NCBI GenBank assembly: GCA_016716265.1
Contig: JADJWQ010000001.1
Coordinates: 2,046,001-2,110,000, forward strand
Origin: Planctomycetota bacterium
GTDB taxonomy: Bacteria; Planctomycetota; UBA1135; UBA2386
DNA: 64,000 bases
Direction: 5' to 3'
The notes beneath the pieces were generated by a model, which saw only the letters and a list, made by a program, of their open reading frames with translations, ran no database searches and was not told the origin of the DNA. The position numbers and the translations under genes were made by a program. This document shows positions 53,615 to 61,457 of this stretch, piece by piece. Each line of letters begins with the position of its first letter. Position 1 is the stretch's first letter.

Positions 53615-53836
53615 CGTCGAGATGGGGGAGGAGACCGGGGGACGGGGAGAGAGAGGGGGCCGGAGAGTGCCCTGGCTCCGGCGGCGACGGATTCCGCCGC
53701 GCAGCCACTTACGCGGCCGGCCCGGCGAGCCGGCTCGACAAATCCCCCGAGCCTGGGGCTCGATCAAGGGTTTTCCCGAGTTGCACTCCTCGCCAACGAG
53801 GTTCCTTCCACGGCTTCACCACAGGTCTTTTGACAC

Positions 53837-53867
53837 TCGTAACATCTTGCACTGAAGGATGTTACGA
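53837..53867. promoter_or_regulatory. 10-bp perfect inverted repeat (operator or hairpin)
   Basis: TCGTAACATC and GATGTTACGA form a perfect ten-pair stem, extended by a T-G and a T-A pair, around a seven-base loop GCACTGA. TTGACA lies just before it on the plus strand. No T tract follows on either strand, so an operator or RNA hairpin is preferred over a simple terminator. Confidence 0.6.
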
Positions 53868-53892
53868 ATCAGCAGCGCGATCGCCCCCACAC

Positions 53893-53924
53893 TGTCCACG
53901 CATTGTGGAGAAAGCGCGTGGACA
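53893..53924. promoter_or_regulatory. 9-bp inverted repeat with DnaA-box-like centre
   Basis: TGTCCACGC and GCGTGGACA are perfect inverted copies separated by 14 bases. The spacer holds TGTGGAGAA (53904-53912), which differs from the DnaA-box complement TGTGGATAA at one position. The arms themselves are weaker matches. Confidence 0.45.
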
Positions 53925-54019
53925 ACGCCAGGGACGGCCACCAGAGGCGCCAGGAAGCCGATCTGCGGAGTCGTTCGAAGCGTGGAAAGTGACTCACCAA
54001 CCCGCTGTGGAACTTCGGC

Positions 54020-54811
54020 TCAGCCGATCCACGACGGGGGCCGTTTCGCCAGGAAGGCCCCCATGCCCTCGCGCGCCTCCGGCGTCGCGCGCAGGCGCGC
54101 GATCCACGCCGAGGTCACCGGGATCGCGTCCTCGAGCGACAGCCCCGCCACCGCGGCGATCAGCTGCTTCGCGCTGGCGACCGCGCGCGGCCCGGCGGTC
54201 AGCAGCTCGGCGACGACCGCCTGCACCGCGGCGTCGAGCCCCTCTTCGGGGACCGCGCGGTGCACGAGGCCGATCCGCTCGGCCTCGCGGCCGTCGAAGC
54301 GGGCGCCGGTCAGGAACAGCGTGCGCGCGCGGCCCGCACCGATCTTCTGCATGACGAACGGCGAGATCACCGCCGGGACGATGCCGAGCTTGACCTCGGT
54401 CAGGCCGAACACCGTACCCTCGGCCGCGATGGCGATGTCGGCCGCCGCGACCAGACCGGTGCCACCGCCGAGGGCGTGGCCGTGCGCCCGGACGACCACC
54501 GGCTTCACGCAGCGTGCGATCGCCAGGAACGCTCCCGCCATCGCCGCCGCGCTGCGCTCGTTCTCGGCCTCCGGTAGCTCGGACTGCTCGGTCATCCACG
54601 CGAGGTCCGCCCCGGCGCTGAAGCTCTTGCCCGCGCCGGACAGCACGACGACGTGCGCGGGATCGTCCTCGGTCAGCGACGAGAACACGCGCGTGAGCTC
54701 GGCGACGACGGTGCCGTTGAACGCGTTGCGCACCTCGGGACGCGCGAGACGGACGTGCAGGACCTTGCCGTCCCGCTCGAGCTGCAGGGTTTCGAAGCGG
54801 CCTCCGATCAT
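54020..54811 (-). CDS. Enoyl-CoA hydratase/isomerase, methylglutaconyl-CoA hydratase-like
   Basis: 263 residues from ATG at 54811. The crotonase fold is clear: LARPEVRNAFNGTVV, the oxyanion-hole motif SFSAGADLAWM, GHALGGGTGLVAAADIAIA, and VKLGIVPAVISPFV. The 'FSAGADLxWM' form and the overall length are typical of methylglutaconyl-CoA hydratase (LiuC/AUH), which hydrates 3-methylglutaconyl-CoA in leucine breakdown. The beta subunit of methylcrotonyl-CoA carboxylase, the preceding step, is encoded at 62527, supporting this assignment. Another crotonase function cannot be excluded. Confidence 0.8.
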   Translation of the reverse strand: MIGGRFETLQLERDGKVLHVRLARPEVRNAFNGTVVAELTRVFSSLTEDDPAHVVVLSGAGKSFSAGADLAWMTEQSELPEAENERSAAAMAGAFLAIARCVKPVVVRAHGHALGGGTGLVAAADIAIAAEGTVFGLTEVKLGIVPAVISPFVMQKIGAGRARTLFLTGARFDGREAERIGLVHRAVPEEGLDAAVQAVVAELLTAGPRAVASAKQLIAAVAGLSLEDAIPVTSAWIARLRATPEAREGMGAFLAKRPPSWIG

Positions 54812-54965
54812 CGCGAGAGGTTAGCCCGGACGATCCGCGAGATCCCTGCTGCGGTCAAGCGACCTCCCGACGGGATCTCTCGGCTCATCCGCGGTAGCGT
54901 GCGACCGGCCGGCCCCCCGCGCACGATCCCCGTCCGCCGTGCCGAGGGAGCCGCGAGCCTCCGCG

Positions 54966-55880
54966 ATGGACGATCCGCCCGGAATCCGCGCACCGACACC
55001 CACGACCGGCGGCGCGGCGCGCGTGCCGCGCCTGCAGATCCTGGCAGCCGGCCTGCTGTTCTCGACCGGCGGCGCGGCGATCAAGGGCTGCGCGGGCCTC
55101 GGACCGTTCGAGGTCGCCGGCCTGCGCAGTGCGATCGCCGCGGTGACGATCGCCCTGCTGATCCCGGCGAGCCGACGCGGCTTCGACCTCGTCACGCTCG
55201 GGACGTCGTTCAGCTACGCCGCGACGCTGGTGCTCTACGCGCTCGCCAACCGGCTCACGACCGCGGCCAATGCGATCTTCCTGCAGTCCACGGCACCGCT
55301 CTACCTGATCGCGCTCGGCCCACTGCTGCTCCGCGAGCACGCGCGGCGACGCGATCTCGCGGTGCTCGCGGTCCTCGCGGTCGGGATGTCGCTGTTCTTC
55401 GTCGGTGTGGACGACGCGTCCGCGACGGCTCCGCGCCCCGCCCTCGGGAACATGCTGGGCGCCGCGACCGGGCTGACCTGGGCGCTCACGCTGCTCGGTC
55501 TGCGCGCCGCCGGCCGGCGCGGTGCCGTCGGCGGCGGCAATCCGGCAGCCGCGGCGAGCCTGCTCGGCAATGTCGTCGCATTCACCGCGTGTGCGCCGCT
55601 GTTCGAAGGCCACGTCGGTGACGCGGGAGCCACCGACTGGCTGGTGCTCGGCTACCTGGGCACCTGCCAGGTCGGGCTCGCCTACGCGCTGATCAGCAAG
55701 GCGGTGCCCCGGCTGCCGGCCTTCGAGGTCTCGCTGATCCTGATGATCGAGCCGGCGTGCAACCCAATCTGGGCGCTGCTGGTCCACGGCGAGGTTCCGA
55801 ACCCGCTCGCAGCGCTCGGCGGTGCGGTGATCCTCGTGGCGCTGGCCGTGAAGACGATCGTCGACACTCGCCGACGGTGA
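54966..55880 (+). CDS. EamA/DMT-family transporter
   Basis: 304 residues from ATG at 54966 (a GTG at 54939 would add nine residues). About ten hydrophobic helices are seen, in two EamA repeats: ILAAGLLFSTGGAAIKGCAGLGPFEVAGLRS with ANAIFLQSTAPLYLIALGPLLLRE, and LGAATGLTWALTLLGLRAAG with SLILMIEPACNPIWALLVHGE. The second repeat holds the conserved Glu-Pro (IEPACNPIWA). The family exports amino acids, nucleobases or other small molecules; the substrate is not predictable. The stop codon lies inside a 16-bp tandem duplication. Confidence 0.85.
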   Translation: MDDPPGIRAPTPTTGGAARVPRLQILAAGLLFSTGGAAIKGCAGLGPFEVAGLRSAIAAVTIALLIPASRRGFDLVTLGTSFSYAATLVLYALANRLTTAANAIFLQSTAPLYLIALGPLLLREHARRRDLAVLAVLAVGMSLFFVGVDDASATAPRPALGNMLGAATGLTWALTLLGLRAAGRRGAVGGGNPAAAASLLGNVVAFTACAPLFEGHVGDAGATDWLVLGYLGTCQVGLAYALISKAVPRLPAFEVSLILMIEPACNPIWALLVHGEVPNPLAALGGAVILVALAVKTIVDTRRR

Positions 55881-55908
55881 CGCGGGCCGACGGTGACGCG
55901 GGCCGACG
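55871..55908. repeat. Exact 16-bp tandem duplication over the EamA stop codon
   Basis: CCGACGGTGACGCGGG occurs twice (55871-55886 and 55887-55902), followed by a six-base partial third copy. The first copy contains the TGA of the transporter gene. Confidence 0.85.
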
Positions 55909-55920
55909 CCGTCGGTCGCG

Positions 55921-57177
55921 TCACTCGCCGGACAGCGCCTCGATGCGCTCGCGGCGCGACGGCGGGATCGGCGCGGCGCCGGGCGCGAGGTGGCGGCGCG
56001 CGTCGAGCTCGAAGCGGTCGATCAGCCCGCCGTCGATGTCGCGCGCCTCGAGCGTGAGCCGCACCCCGCGCACGTCGACGACGCAGGCGTGGTGCGCGAC
56101 CTGCGCGGCGGCCAGACCGTCCGGCCGCTGGCGGATCTCGTAGAGATCCTTGCCACCACCGCCGGTGCCGACCTCGATCGGACCGGCCCCGTCGGCCGCG
56201 CCGAAGCGCTGGTAGAGGTGATCGTGCCCGGCGAACACGACGTCGACGCCGAGCTCGCGGCACAGCGGTAGGAACAGCTCCACCAGATCCGGCCTCGGCG
56301 CGTCGCGGTAGACGGTGGCGATCGGGTAGTGGGACGCGACCATCAGCCACGGCTCCCCGGCCGCCGCCGCGTCACGCAGCACGGTCAGCTGCGGTGAGTC
56401 GGCGGTCAGCGGTGCATTGAGGTCGAGGCCGACGAGGCGCACGGGACCGATCCGCTGCGACCAGCTGCGCCCGGCGCCGACGCGGCCGGCCGGCTCGAAC
56501 ACGAAGTCGTAGGCGCTGCCGTCGGCGAGCAGCACGTCGTGGTTACCGGGCACCGCGAGGCAAGGTGCTTCGCGCAAGACCTCGCGGAACGGCTCGAAGA
56601 AGCCGGTCCGGTACAGCGGCAGCACGCCCTTCGGATAGACGACGTCGCCGGTGTGGAGCCAGAAGTCGGGGGCGAGTGCGGCGAGCTGCTCGCCGACCCG
56701 GCGCACCGCCCACGCCGTCTGGGGCAGCACGCTGTCGGACAGGGCGTGCACGAGCGGCGACCGTTGCAGGTCGATCCAGAACGGCTGGTCGCCGGAATCG
56801 CCGAGCACCGCGAAGCGCACGGACGCGTCGTCGCGGTCCGGCATCGTGCGGAAGCTGCCGCGGTCGAGGCGTTGTCCCGCCGCGTCGACGAGCTCGTAGT
56901 CGTAGCGCGTCGCGGGCGACAACCCGCGCAACGGAAACCGGTGCTCGGTCCGCGCCTCGCCAGCCGCGACCCGCTGCACGACCTCGTCGCCGGTGCGCAC
57001 GACGAGCCCGCGCGCCTCCGCCGCGGCCGTCACGCAGCGGACCACGGCCGCGTCGGCGGTCACCGCCTGCACGAACGGGCCGGTCGCGAGCGGCAACGGC
57101 GAGAGCAGCGGGCTGAACAGCGCACCGAGCACCAGCGCGGCGACGACACCGAGGCGAATCGCAGTCACACGACGCAT
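55921..57177 (-). CDS. Exported purple-acid-phosphatase-like metallophosphoesterase
   Basis: 418 residues. ATG at 57177 overlaps the TGA of the LuxR-type gene by one base (TGATG). N-terminal hydrophobic segment (AIRLGVVAALVLGALFSPLLS) is a signal or anchor. Residues about 40-115 are a fibronectin-III-like domain (HRFPLRGLSPATRYDYELVDAAG), as in purple acid phosphatases. The catalytic domain has all motifs: VLGDSGD, LHTGDVVYPKG, VPGNHDV, VASHYP and FAGHDHLYQR. A di-metal phosphatase acting outside the cytoplasm is expected. The coupled membrane regulator suggests it is controlled by, or signals through, that protein. Confidence 0.85.
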   Translation of the reverse strand: MRRVTAIRLGVVAALVLGALFSPLLSPLPLATGPFVQAVTADAAVVRCVTAAAEARGLVVRTGDEVVQRVAAGEARTEHRFPLRGLSPATRYDYELVDAAGQRLDRGSFRTMPDRDDASVRFAVLGDSGDQPFWIDLQRSPLVHALSDSVLPQTAWAVRRVGEQLAALAPDFWLHTGDVVYPKGVLPLYRTGFFEPFREVLREAPCLAVPGNHDVLLADGSAYDFVFEPAGRVGAGRSWSQRIGPVRLVGLDLNAPLTADSPQLTVLRDAAAAGEPWLMVASHYPIATVYRDAPRPDLVELFLPLCRELGVDVVFAGHDHLYQRFGAADGAGPIEVGTGGGGKDLYEIRQRPDGLAAAQVAHHACVVDVRGVRLTLEARDIDGGLIDRFELDARRHLAPGAAPIPPSRRERIEALSGE

Positions 57178-57767
57178 CAGGACAGCTCCCCGGAACCGGG
57201 ATGCGGAGGCAGCAGCTCCTCCAGGAAGAACGCTGCAAGATCGTGACGTCCTTCGACGCCCGCCTTGCGGTAGACGCTCCGCGCCTGCTGACGCACGGTG
57301 GCCTCGCTGACGCGGCGGGCGGCGGCGACCTCCTTGTGGCTCAGGCCCTTGAGCAGGAGCGACGCGATGCCCCGCTCGGCCGTCGACAGACCCCAGGCGA
57401 CGAACTGCTGCTCGATCGCGGCACCGAGGCCGTCGACGAGGTGGCGCCACTCCGCGCGCCAGCGCGCGGCGTCGGCACGGGTGGCTGCGAGCCGCTCGCC
57501 GAGCTCACGCGCCTCGGCGCGCAGCCCGACCTCGCGGCGACGGAGCTCGGCGTAGCGGCGCACCGCGATCGCCAGACCGACGACGCCCGCCGCGATCACC
57601 AGCAGCTCGAGGGCGACGTGGCGGAGGGTCGTCCCCTCGCCGAGGTCGGTCAGCACATCGGTCGCGGCGAGCACGAGGATCGCCGCGAACACGGTCCCGA
57701 TCTGCGCGGCGCGGCGCCGTGAGGATCCGTCATCCGAGGGGAGGGTCGCCTGTAAGTCCTTGTCCAA
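57177..57767 (-). CDS. Membrane-anchored LuxR-type HTH regulator
   Basis: 196 residues; the longest frame starts at TTG 57767. Two hydrophobic helices (IGTVFAAILVLAATDVL and VALELLVIAAGVVGLAIAV) are followed by a helical coiled segment (RRREVGLRAEARELGERLAATRADAA) and a LuxR/GerE helix-turn-helix at the C-terminus (LSTAERGIASLLLKGLSHKEVAAARRVSEATVRQQARSVYRKAG). This is a one-component regulator fixed in the membrane with its DNA-binding domain in the cytoplasm. No receiver or kinase partner is seen. The coupled phosphatase is exported, so the pair links DNA binding to an extracytoplasmic enzyme. Confidence 0.8.
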   Translation of the reverse strand: MDKDLQATLPSDDGSSRRRAAQIGTVFAAILVLAATDVLTDLGEGTTLRHVALELLVIAAGVVGLAIAVRRYAELRRREVGLRAEARELGERLAATRADAARWRAEWRHLVDGLGAAIEQQFVAWGLSTAERGIASLLLKGLSHKEVAAARRVSEATVRQQARSVYRKAGVEGRHDLAAFFLEELLPPHPGSGELS

Positions 57768-57885
57768 CAGAGGCTCTCACATCCGCAGGATCGACACCGA
57801 GCGACCGTGCGCCGATCTTGTGCGCGGCTGCCCGGAGCGCCGTCGGCGCCCCGGGACCGCGCCTGTTCGACCGACCATCAGACCC

Positions 57886-58395
57886 ATGACCGACCTCCCT
57901 CTCCACCCTCTCGTCGTCCATTTGCCCGTCGCCCTCGCCGCGCTGATGCCGGTGCTGACGGTCGCGCTGCTCGTCGCGTGGCGCACCGGCTTCCTTCCGC
58001 GGCGCACCTGGACTCTCGCCGTCGCGCTGCAGGCGGTGCTGCTGCTCGGCGGACTCGGCGCCGCCGCGGCCGGGGAGGACGACGCCGAGCGCATCGAAGG
58101 TGCGGTCGCGGAGGCGGCGATCGAGGCCCACGAGGAGGCCGCCGACCTGTTCCTGTGGGGCGCCGGCGCGGTGCTGGCGCTCGCCGCGGCGACGCTGTTC
58201 GTGCGCCGCGAAGGCGCGGCGAGGACGCTGGCGGCGCTGACCGTCGTCGGCTCGCTCGGCGTGCTGTTCCTCGGCTACCGGGTCGGCCACGCCGGCGGCG
58301 AGCTCGTGTACCGCCATGGCGCGGCTAGCGCGCTGTCCGCGGCGCCGAGCGGTCCGGCGGGCGGCGCCGCAGCCGAGCGGGACGACGACGATTGA
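57886..58395 (+). CDS. DUF2231 membrane protein
   Basis: 169 residues from ATG at 57886. The signature HPLVVHLPVALAALMPVL near the N-terminus matches DUF2231. About four hydrophobic helices follow (PVLTVALLVAWRTG, LAVALQAVLLLGGLGAAAA, LFLWGAGAVLALAAATLF, LAALTVVGSLGVLFLGYRVGH). His residues sit near membrane faces (HPLVVH, EAHEEAAD, VGHAGG), in line with suggestions that such proteins bind haem or metal. The C-terminus ends in an acidic tail (AERDDDD). Function unknown. It is convergent with the LOG gene with 12 bp between stops. Confidence 0.8.
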   Translation: MTDLPLHPLVVHLPVALAALMPVLTVALLVAWRTGFLPRRTWTLAVALQAVLLLGGLGAAAAGEDDAERIEGAVAEAAIEAHEEAADLFLWGAGAVLALAAATLFVRREGAARTLAALTVVGSLGVLFLGYRVGHAGGELVYRHGAASALSAAPSGPAGGAAAERDDDD

Positions 58396-58407
58396 TCGCC
58401 GCCCGCG

Positions 58408-59031
58408 TCACCGCGACCGGCCGTCCACCCGCGCCGTCGTCCACTCGACGGCGAGGCCGGCGTCCGCGCGACCCGCCGCGTCCCGGAGCCGGTCGAGTAG
58501 CCGCTCCGGGTCGTCGTCGACCAGCAGGTGGTCGCGATTGCGCTGCGCGACGAAGCCCTCGGCGACCTGGTGGTCGAGGAAGGCGAGCAGTCGGTCGAAG
58601 TAGCCGTCGACGTCGAGCAGCGCGCAGGGCTTGGCGTGGATGCCGATCTGCGTCCAGGTCAGCGCCTCGAACAGCTCCTCGAGCGTGCCGAAGCCGCCCG
58701 GCAGGGCGATGAAGGCGTCCGCGAGCTCCATCATCAGCGCCTTGCGGGCGTGCATGCCGTCGACCTCGTGCAGCGCGGTCAGACCGACGTGCGCGACCTC
58801 CTTGCTGAACAGCGCGCGCGGCAGCACGCCGATCACCTCGGCGCCCTCTGCCAGCGCCGCATCCGCGACCACGCCCATGATGCCGACCGAGCCACCTCCG
58901 TAGACGATGCTCGAGCCACGCCGGGCGATCGCGGTCGCCAACCCGACTGCCGCGGCCGTGTACGCAGGGCGGTTGCCGGTCCGCGCGCCGCAATAGACAC
59001 AGATGCGCCGGAGCCGCAGGTCTCCGCTCAC
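58408..59031 (-). CDS. LOG-family protein (cytokinin-riboside-monophosphate phosphoribohydrolase type)
   Basis: 207 residues from GTG at 59031, GTGA-overlapping the upstream unknown gene. Motifs: ICVYCGARTG, SSIVYGGGSVGIMG, HARKALMMELADAFIALPGGFGTLEELFEALTW (with PGGxGTxxE), and VDGYFDRLLAFLDHQVAEGF. LOG proteins cleave the ribose-phosphate from N6-modified AMP, and many bacterial members act more generally on AMP/5'-monophosphates. It is cytoplasmic. Coupling to the unknown upstream gene has no obvious functional explanation. Confidence 0.9.
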   Translation of the reverse strand: MSGDLRLRRICVYCGARTGNRPAYTAAAVGLATAIARRGSSIVYGGGSVGIMGVVADAALAEGAEVIGVLPRALFSKEVAHVGLTALHEVDGMHARKALMMELADAFIALPGGFGTLEELFEALTWTQIGIHAKPCALLDVDGYFDRLLAFLDHQVAEGFVAQRNRDHLLVDDDPERLLDRLRDAAGRADAGLAVEWTTARVDGRSR

Positions 59032-59591
59032 GGCGTCGGCTCCAATGCCAGGGTCTCGGAGGGGCGCTCGGACGGACCGGGGAACACGGCGATCGACTCG
59101 ACGTGCTCGGTGTTGATCAGGAGCACGCGGTCGTCGCCGCGGCGCAGTTGCAGCACCGGCCGATCGAGGAGCCGCTCGATCCGGCCGCTCCGCGCGCCGG
59201 CTGCGCCGACGCATTCGACGAACAGCAGATCCCCGTTCGAGTCCTCGAGGCGCGCATACGACCGGCCGGCCTGGGCCTTGCCGGTCTCGACGTGGCGACG
59301 GCCGACCTCGAACGCGCGCGCGTCGATCTGCTCGAGGCGCTCGAAGCCCGGGCCGTGCGACCAGCGCGGGAGGTTCGCACCGTGCAGCTCGACGCGGCGG
59401 ACGGCGCGGGTGCGGAAGGTCGTCACACCGTGCTCGCCGACGATCATCAGCGCATCCCGCTCGAACACGCGCTCTGGCTCGAAGCTGTCGAGCACGTCCC
59501 CGATGCGGCGCGGGTCGCGCTCCGCGAAGGCGTGCACCGCCCCGCTGGCGAGCAGCACGCGCACCACCAACATGGCGTCGTCCGATTGCAT
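59028..59591 (-). CDS. Hypothetical protein, 187 aa
   Basis: I do not recognise this protein. It starts at ATG 59591, has no signal peptide or membrane segment, and is coupled to the LOG gene by GTGA. Two halves are suggested: an N-terminal half with RIGDVLDSFEPERVFERDALMIVGEHG and a C-terminal half ending in RRGDDRVLLINTEHVESIAV. The second reads like a small beta-rich domain of the type that binds nucleotides or acts as an inhibitor, but that is speculative. It is divergent from the DUF434 gene with a 67-bp gap. Confidence 0.6.
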   Translation of the reverse strand: MQSDDAMLVVRVLLASGAVHAFAERDPRRIGDVLDSFEPERVFERDALMIVGEHGVTTFRTRAVRRVELHGANLPRWSHGPGFERLEQIDARAFEVGRRHVETGKAQAGRSYARLEDSNGDLLFVECVGAAGARSGRIERLLDRPVLQLRRGDDRVLLINTEHVESIAVFPGPSERPSETLALEPTP

Positions 59592-59658
59592 CCCGCCATG
59601 CTACGGTTCGCACAGCACGGAACAGCAGGATCACGACCGCTTCACCGGAGGTTCACCC

Positions 59659-60414
59659 GTGCCCGACCGTCGGAACCACCGCGGTCCTCATCCGGAGGAC
59701 GAGCGACTGTTCGCCACCGAGCGGATCCGCGAGCTCGGACCCGCCGTCGCCGACCTGGCGTGGTTGCTGTCGCGCGGCTATCCGACCGACGCCTCGCTGA
59801 AGCTGGTCGGCGACCGCTTCGGCCTCGCGGAGCGACAGCGCACGGCGGTGCGCCGGGCGTCCTGCTCCGACGAGCAGCGAGCTCGCCGCGCCGCGCGCCG
59901 TGCGACCGACGCGAGCCTCCGCGACCGCCCGCTGTGGATCGACGGCTTCAACGTGCTCGTGACCGTCGAGGCCGCGCTCGGCGGCGGGGTGCTGCTCGCC
60001 TGCCGCGACGGCTGCCTGCGCGACATGGCGAGCATGCACGGCAGCTTCCGGCGGACCGCCGAGACCGACGCCGCGCTCGACCTGTGCGCCGCGCTGGTGA
60101 CCGGCCTCGCACCGTCCGCAGCGCGGTGGCTGCTCGACCGGCCGGTCTCGAACAGCGGGCGGCTCGCCGAGCGGATCCGCGCCCGTGCATCCGACGTGCC
60201 CCTGCCATGGAGCTGCGACGTCGTCGACGACCCCGACGCCGTGCTGCGGGGCGCCCCGCCCGACACCGTCGTCGCGTCGTGCGACAGCGGCGTGATCGAC
60301 GCGGCGGGCTGCTGGTTCGACCTGGCTGGAGCAGCCGTCCGGGCGAACCGGTCGACGGCGCGCGTGATCCGGCTGGACGGCGCGCTACAGTCCGCTGCCG
60401 ATGCCGATGCGTGA
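59659..60414 (+). CDS. DUF434 (+DUF5616-like) domain protein
   Basis: 251 residues from GTG at 59659, with a strong GGAGG seven bases upstream (59647-59651). The N-terminal block RGPHPEDERLFATERIRELGP ... DLAWLLSRGYPTDASLKLVGDRFGLAERQRTAV is the DUF434 signature. The C-terminal part (PLWIDGFNVLVTVEAALGGG ... LDRPVSNSGRLAERI ... VVASCDSGVIDAA) has the Asp/Asn pattern of a PIN/NYN-like nuclease fold, as expected for the linked DUF5616 region. An RNA- or DNA-acting role is suggested but unproved. Its end overlaps the aminotransferase start by 14 bases. Confidence 0.8.
   Translation: MPDRRNHRGPHPEDERLFATERIRELGPAVADLAWLLSRGYPTDASLKLVGDRFGLAERQRTAVRRASCSDEQRARRAARRATDASLRDRPLWIDGFNVLVTVEAALGGGVLLACRDGCLRDMASMHGSFRRTAETDAALDLCAALVTGLAPSAARWLLDRPVSNSGRLAERIRARASDVPLPWSCDVVDDPDAVLRGAPPDTVVASCDSGVIDAAGCWFDLAGAAVRANRSTARVIRLDGALQSAADADA
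60397..60410 (+). repeat. 6-bp tandem duplication over the ilvE start codon
   Basis: GCCGAT occurs twice in tandem and is followed by GC, giving two in-frame ATGs (60401, 60407) while also coding the Ala-Asp repeat at the end of the DUF434 protein. Confidence 0.7.
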
Positions 60415-61327
60415 AGCGGAGTTCATCTGGATGGACGGCACGCTCGTCCCGTGGGCGGCCGCGACGGTGCACGTGATGACCCACGCGCTGCACTACGGGA
60501 GCTCGATCTTCGAGGGTATCCGCGTCTACCGCACTCCTGGCGGCCCGCGGTTCTTCCGACTGCCGGAGCACGTACACCGGCTGTTCGACTCGGCGCGCAT
60601 CTACGCGGTGACGATCCCCTTCGACGAGGCCCGGATCCGCGCCGCGTGCGGTGAGGTCGTCGCGAAGAACGGCCTGCAGAGCGCCTACGTGCGGCCGATC
60701 GCATACCAGGGCTACGGACCGCTGGGCGTCGACCCGGGTGACCAGCCGGCGCGCGTCGCGATCATCGCGGTCGACTGGGGTCGCTACCTGGGAGCGGACG
60801 CGATCGAGAAGGGTGTCGACGTGCAGGTGTCGTCGTGGGGGCGGATCGCTCCCAACACGCTGCCCCTGATGGCGAAGGCCGGCGGCAACTACCTGTCGGG
60901 GTGGCTCGTGCACGCCGAGGCACGGCGCAATGGCTTCGCCGAGGGCATTGCGGTCGGCGCGGACGGCACCGTCGTCGAGGGCGCCGGCGAGAACCTGTTC
61001 GTGATCCGCGACGGCGTCGCGCACACGCCGGGGATCACCGGGTCCGTGCTCGAGGGCATCACGCGCCACACGGTGCTGACGCTGCTCGGCGAGCAGGGGA
61101 TCCCGGTGCGCGAGGGGCCGGTCCCGCGCGAGCTGCTGTACGTCGCCGACGAGGTGTTCCTGACCGGCACCGCGGCGGAGATCACGCCGGTGCGGTCGGT
61201 CGATCGCCGCCCGGTCGGCAGCGGCACGCGGGGCCCGATCACCGAGGCGCTGCAGGACGCGTTCTTCGGGCTGTTCGACGGTCGTCGGGAAGATCGCCAC
61301 GGCTGGCTGAGCCTGGTCGACGGGTAG
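60401..61327 (+). CDS. ilvE: Branched-chain amino-acid aminotransferase
   Basis: 308 residues. Two ATGs (60401 and 60407) lie in a 6-bp tandem repeat; the first is used here. Fold-type IV PLP enzyme motifs: THALHYGSSIFEGIRVY, the catalytic Lys in LPLMAKAGGNYLSG, VVEGAGENLFVIRDG, and the PLP phosphate site FLTGTAAEITPV. It interconverts Leu, Ile and Val with their 2-oxo acids using glutamate/2-oxoglutarate. Length fits the class. The stop codon TAG is inside a 16-bp tandem duplication. Confidence 0.9.
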   Translation: MPMREAEFIWMDGTLVPWAAATVHVMTHALHYGSSIFEGIRVYRTPGGPRFFRLPEHVHRLFDSARIYAVTIPFDEARIRAACGEVVAKNGLQSAYVRPIAYQGYGPLGVDPGDQPARVAIIAVDWGRYLGADAIEKGVDVQVSSWGRIAPNTLPLMAKAGGNYLSGWLVHAEARRNGFAEGIAVGADGTVVEGAGENLFVIRDGVAHTPGITGSVLEGITRHTVLTLLGEQGIPVREGPVPRELLYVADEVFLTGTAAEITPVRSVDRRPVGSGTRGPITEALQDAFFGLFDGRREDRHGWLSLVDG

Positions 61328-61346
61328 CCCGGTCGACGGGTAGCCC
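61315..61346. repeat. Exact 16-bp tandem duplication over the ilvE stop codon
   Basis: GGTCGACGGGTAGCCC occurs twice back to back (61315-61330, 61331-61346). The first copy contains the TAG stop (61325-61327). Confidence 0.85.
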
Positions 61347-61457
61347 GATCGACCGACGAGAGCGCGATGCCCGACGCCCGCGACGCAGTGCGAGGGGCGC
61401 GCTAACGTCATGGATTGCCCTCTGCCCCGGGGAACCCTCCTCCTGCGATCCAACCAC

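Larger units (their letters stand above)
53615..54019. other. 405-bp non-coding gap with two inverted repeats
   Basis: No plausible gene; the open frames on the plus strand are antisense of the hydratase gene. The stretch 53760-53925 is visibly less GC-rich than its surroundings and has homopolymer-rich text (TTTTCCC, TCTTTTGACA). Two strong inverted repeats are listed separately. It contains the promoter of the secreted protein (leftward). No -10/-35 pair is assigned with confidence, though TTGACA occurs at 53830-53835 on the plus strand. Confidence 0.6.

Noticed and set aside
53830..53924. Chromosomal replication origin
   Set aside because: Only one near-perfect DnaA-box-like site, no cluster of consensus boxes, and no dnaA, dnaN or gidA neighbours.
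53859..54824. 321-codon plus-strand frame over the enoyl-CoA hydratase gene and the gap
   Set aside because: It is the antisense of a clear crotonase gene.
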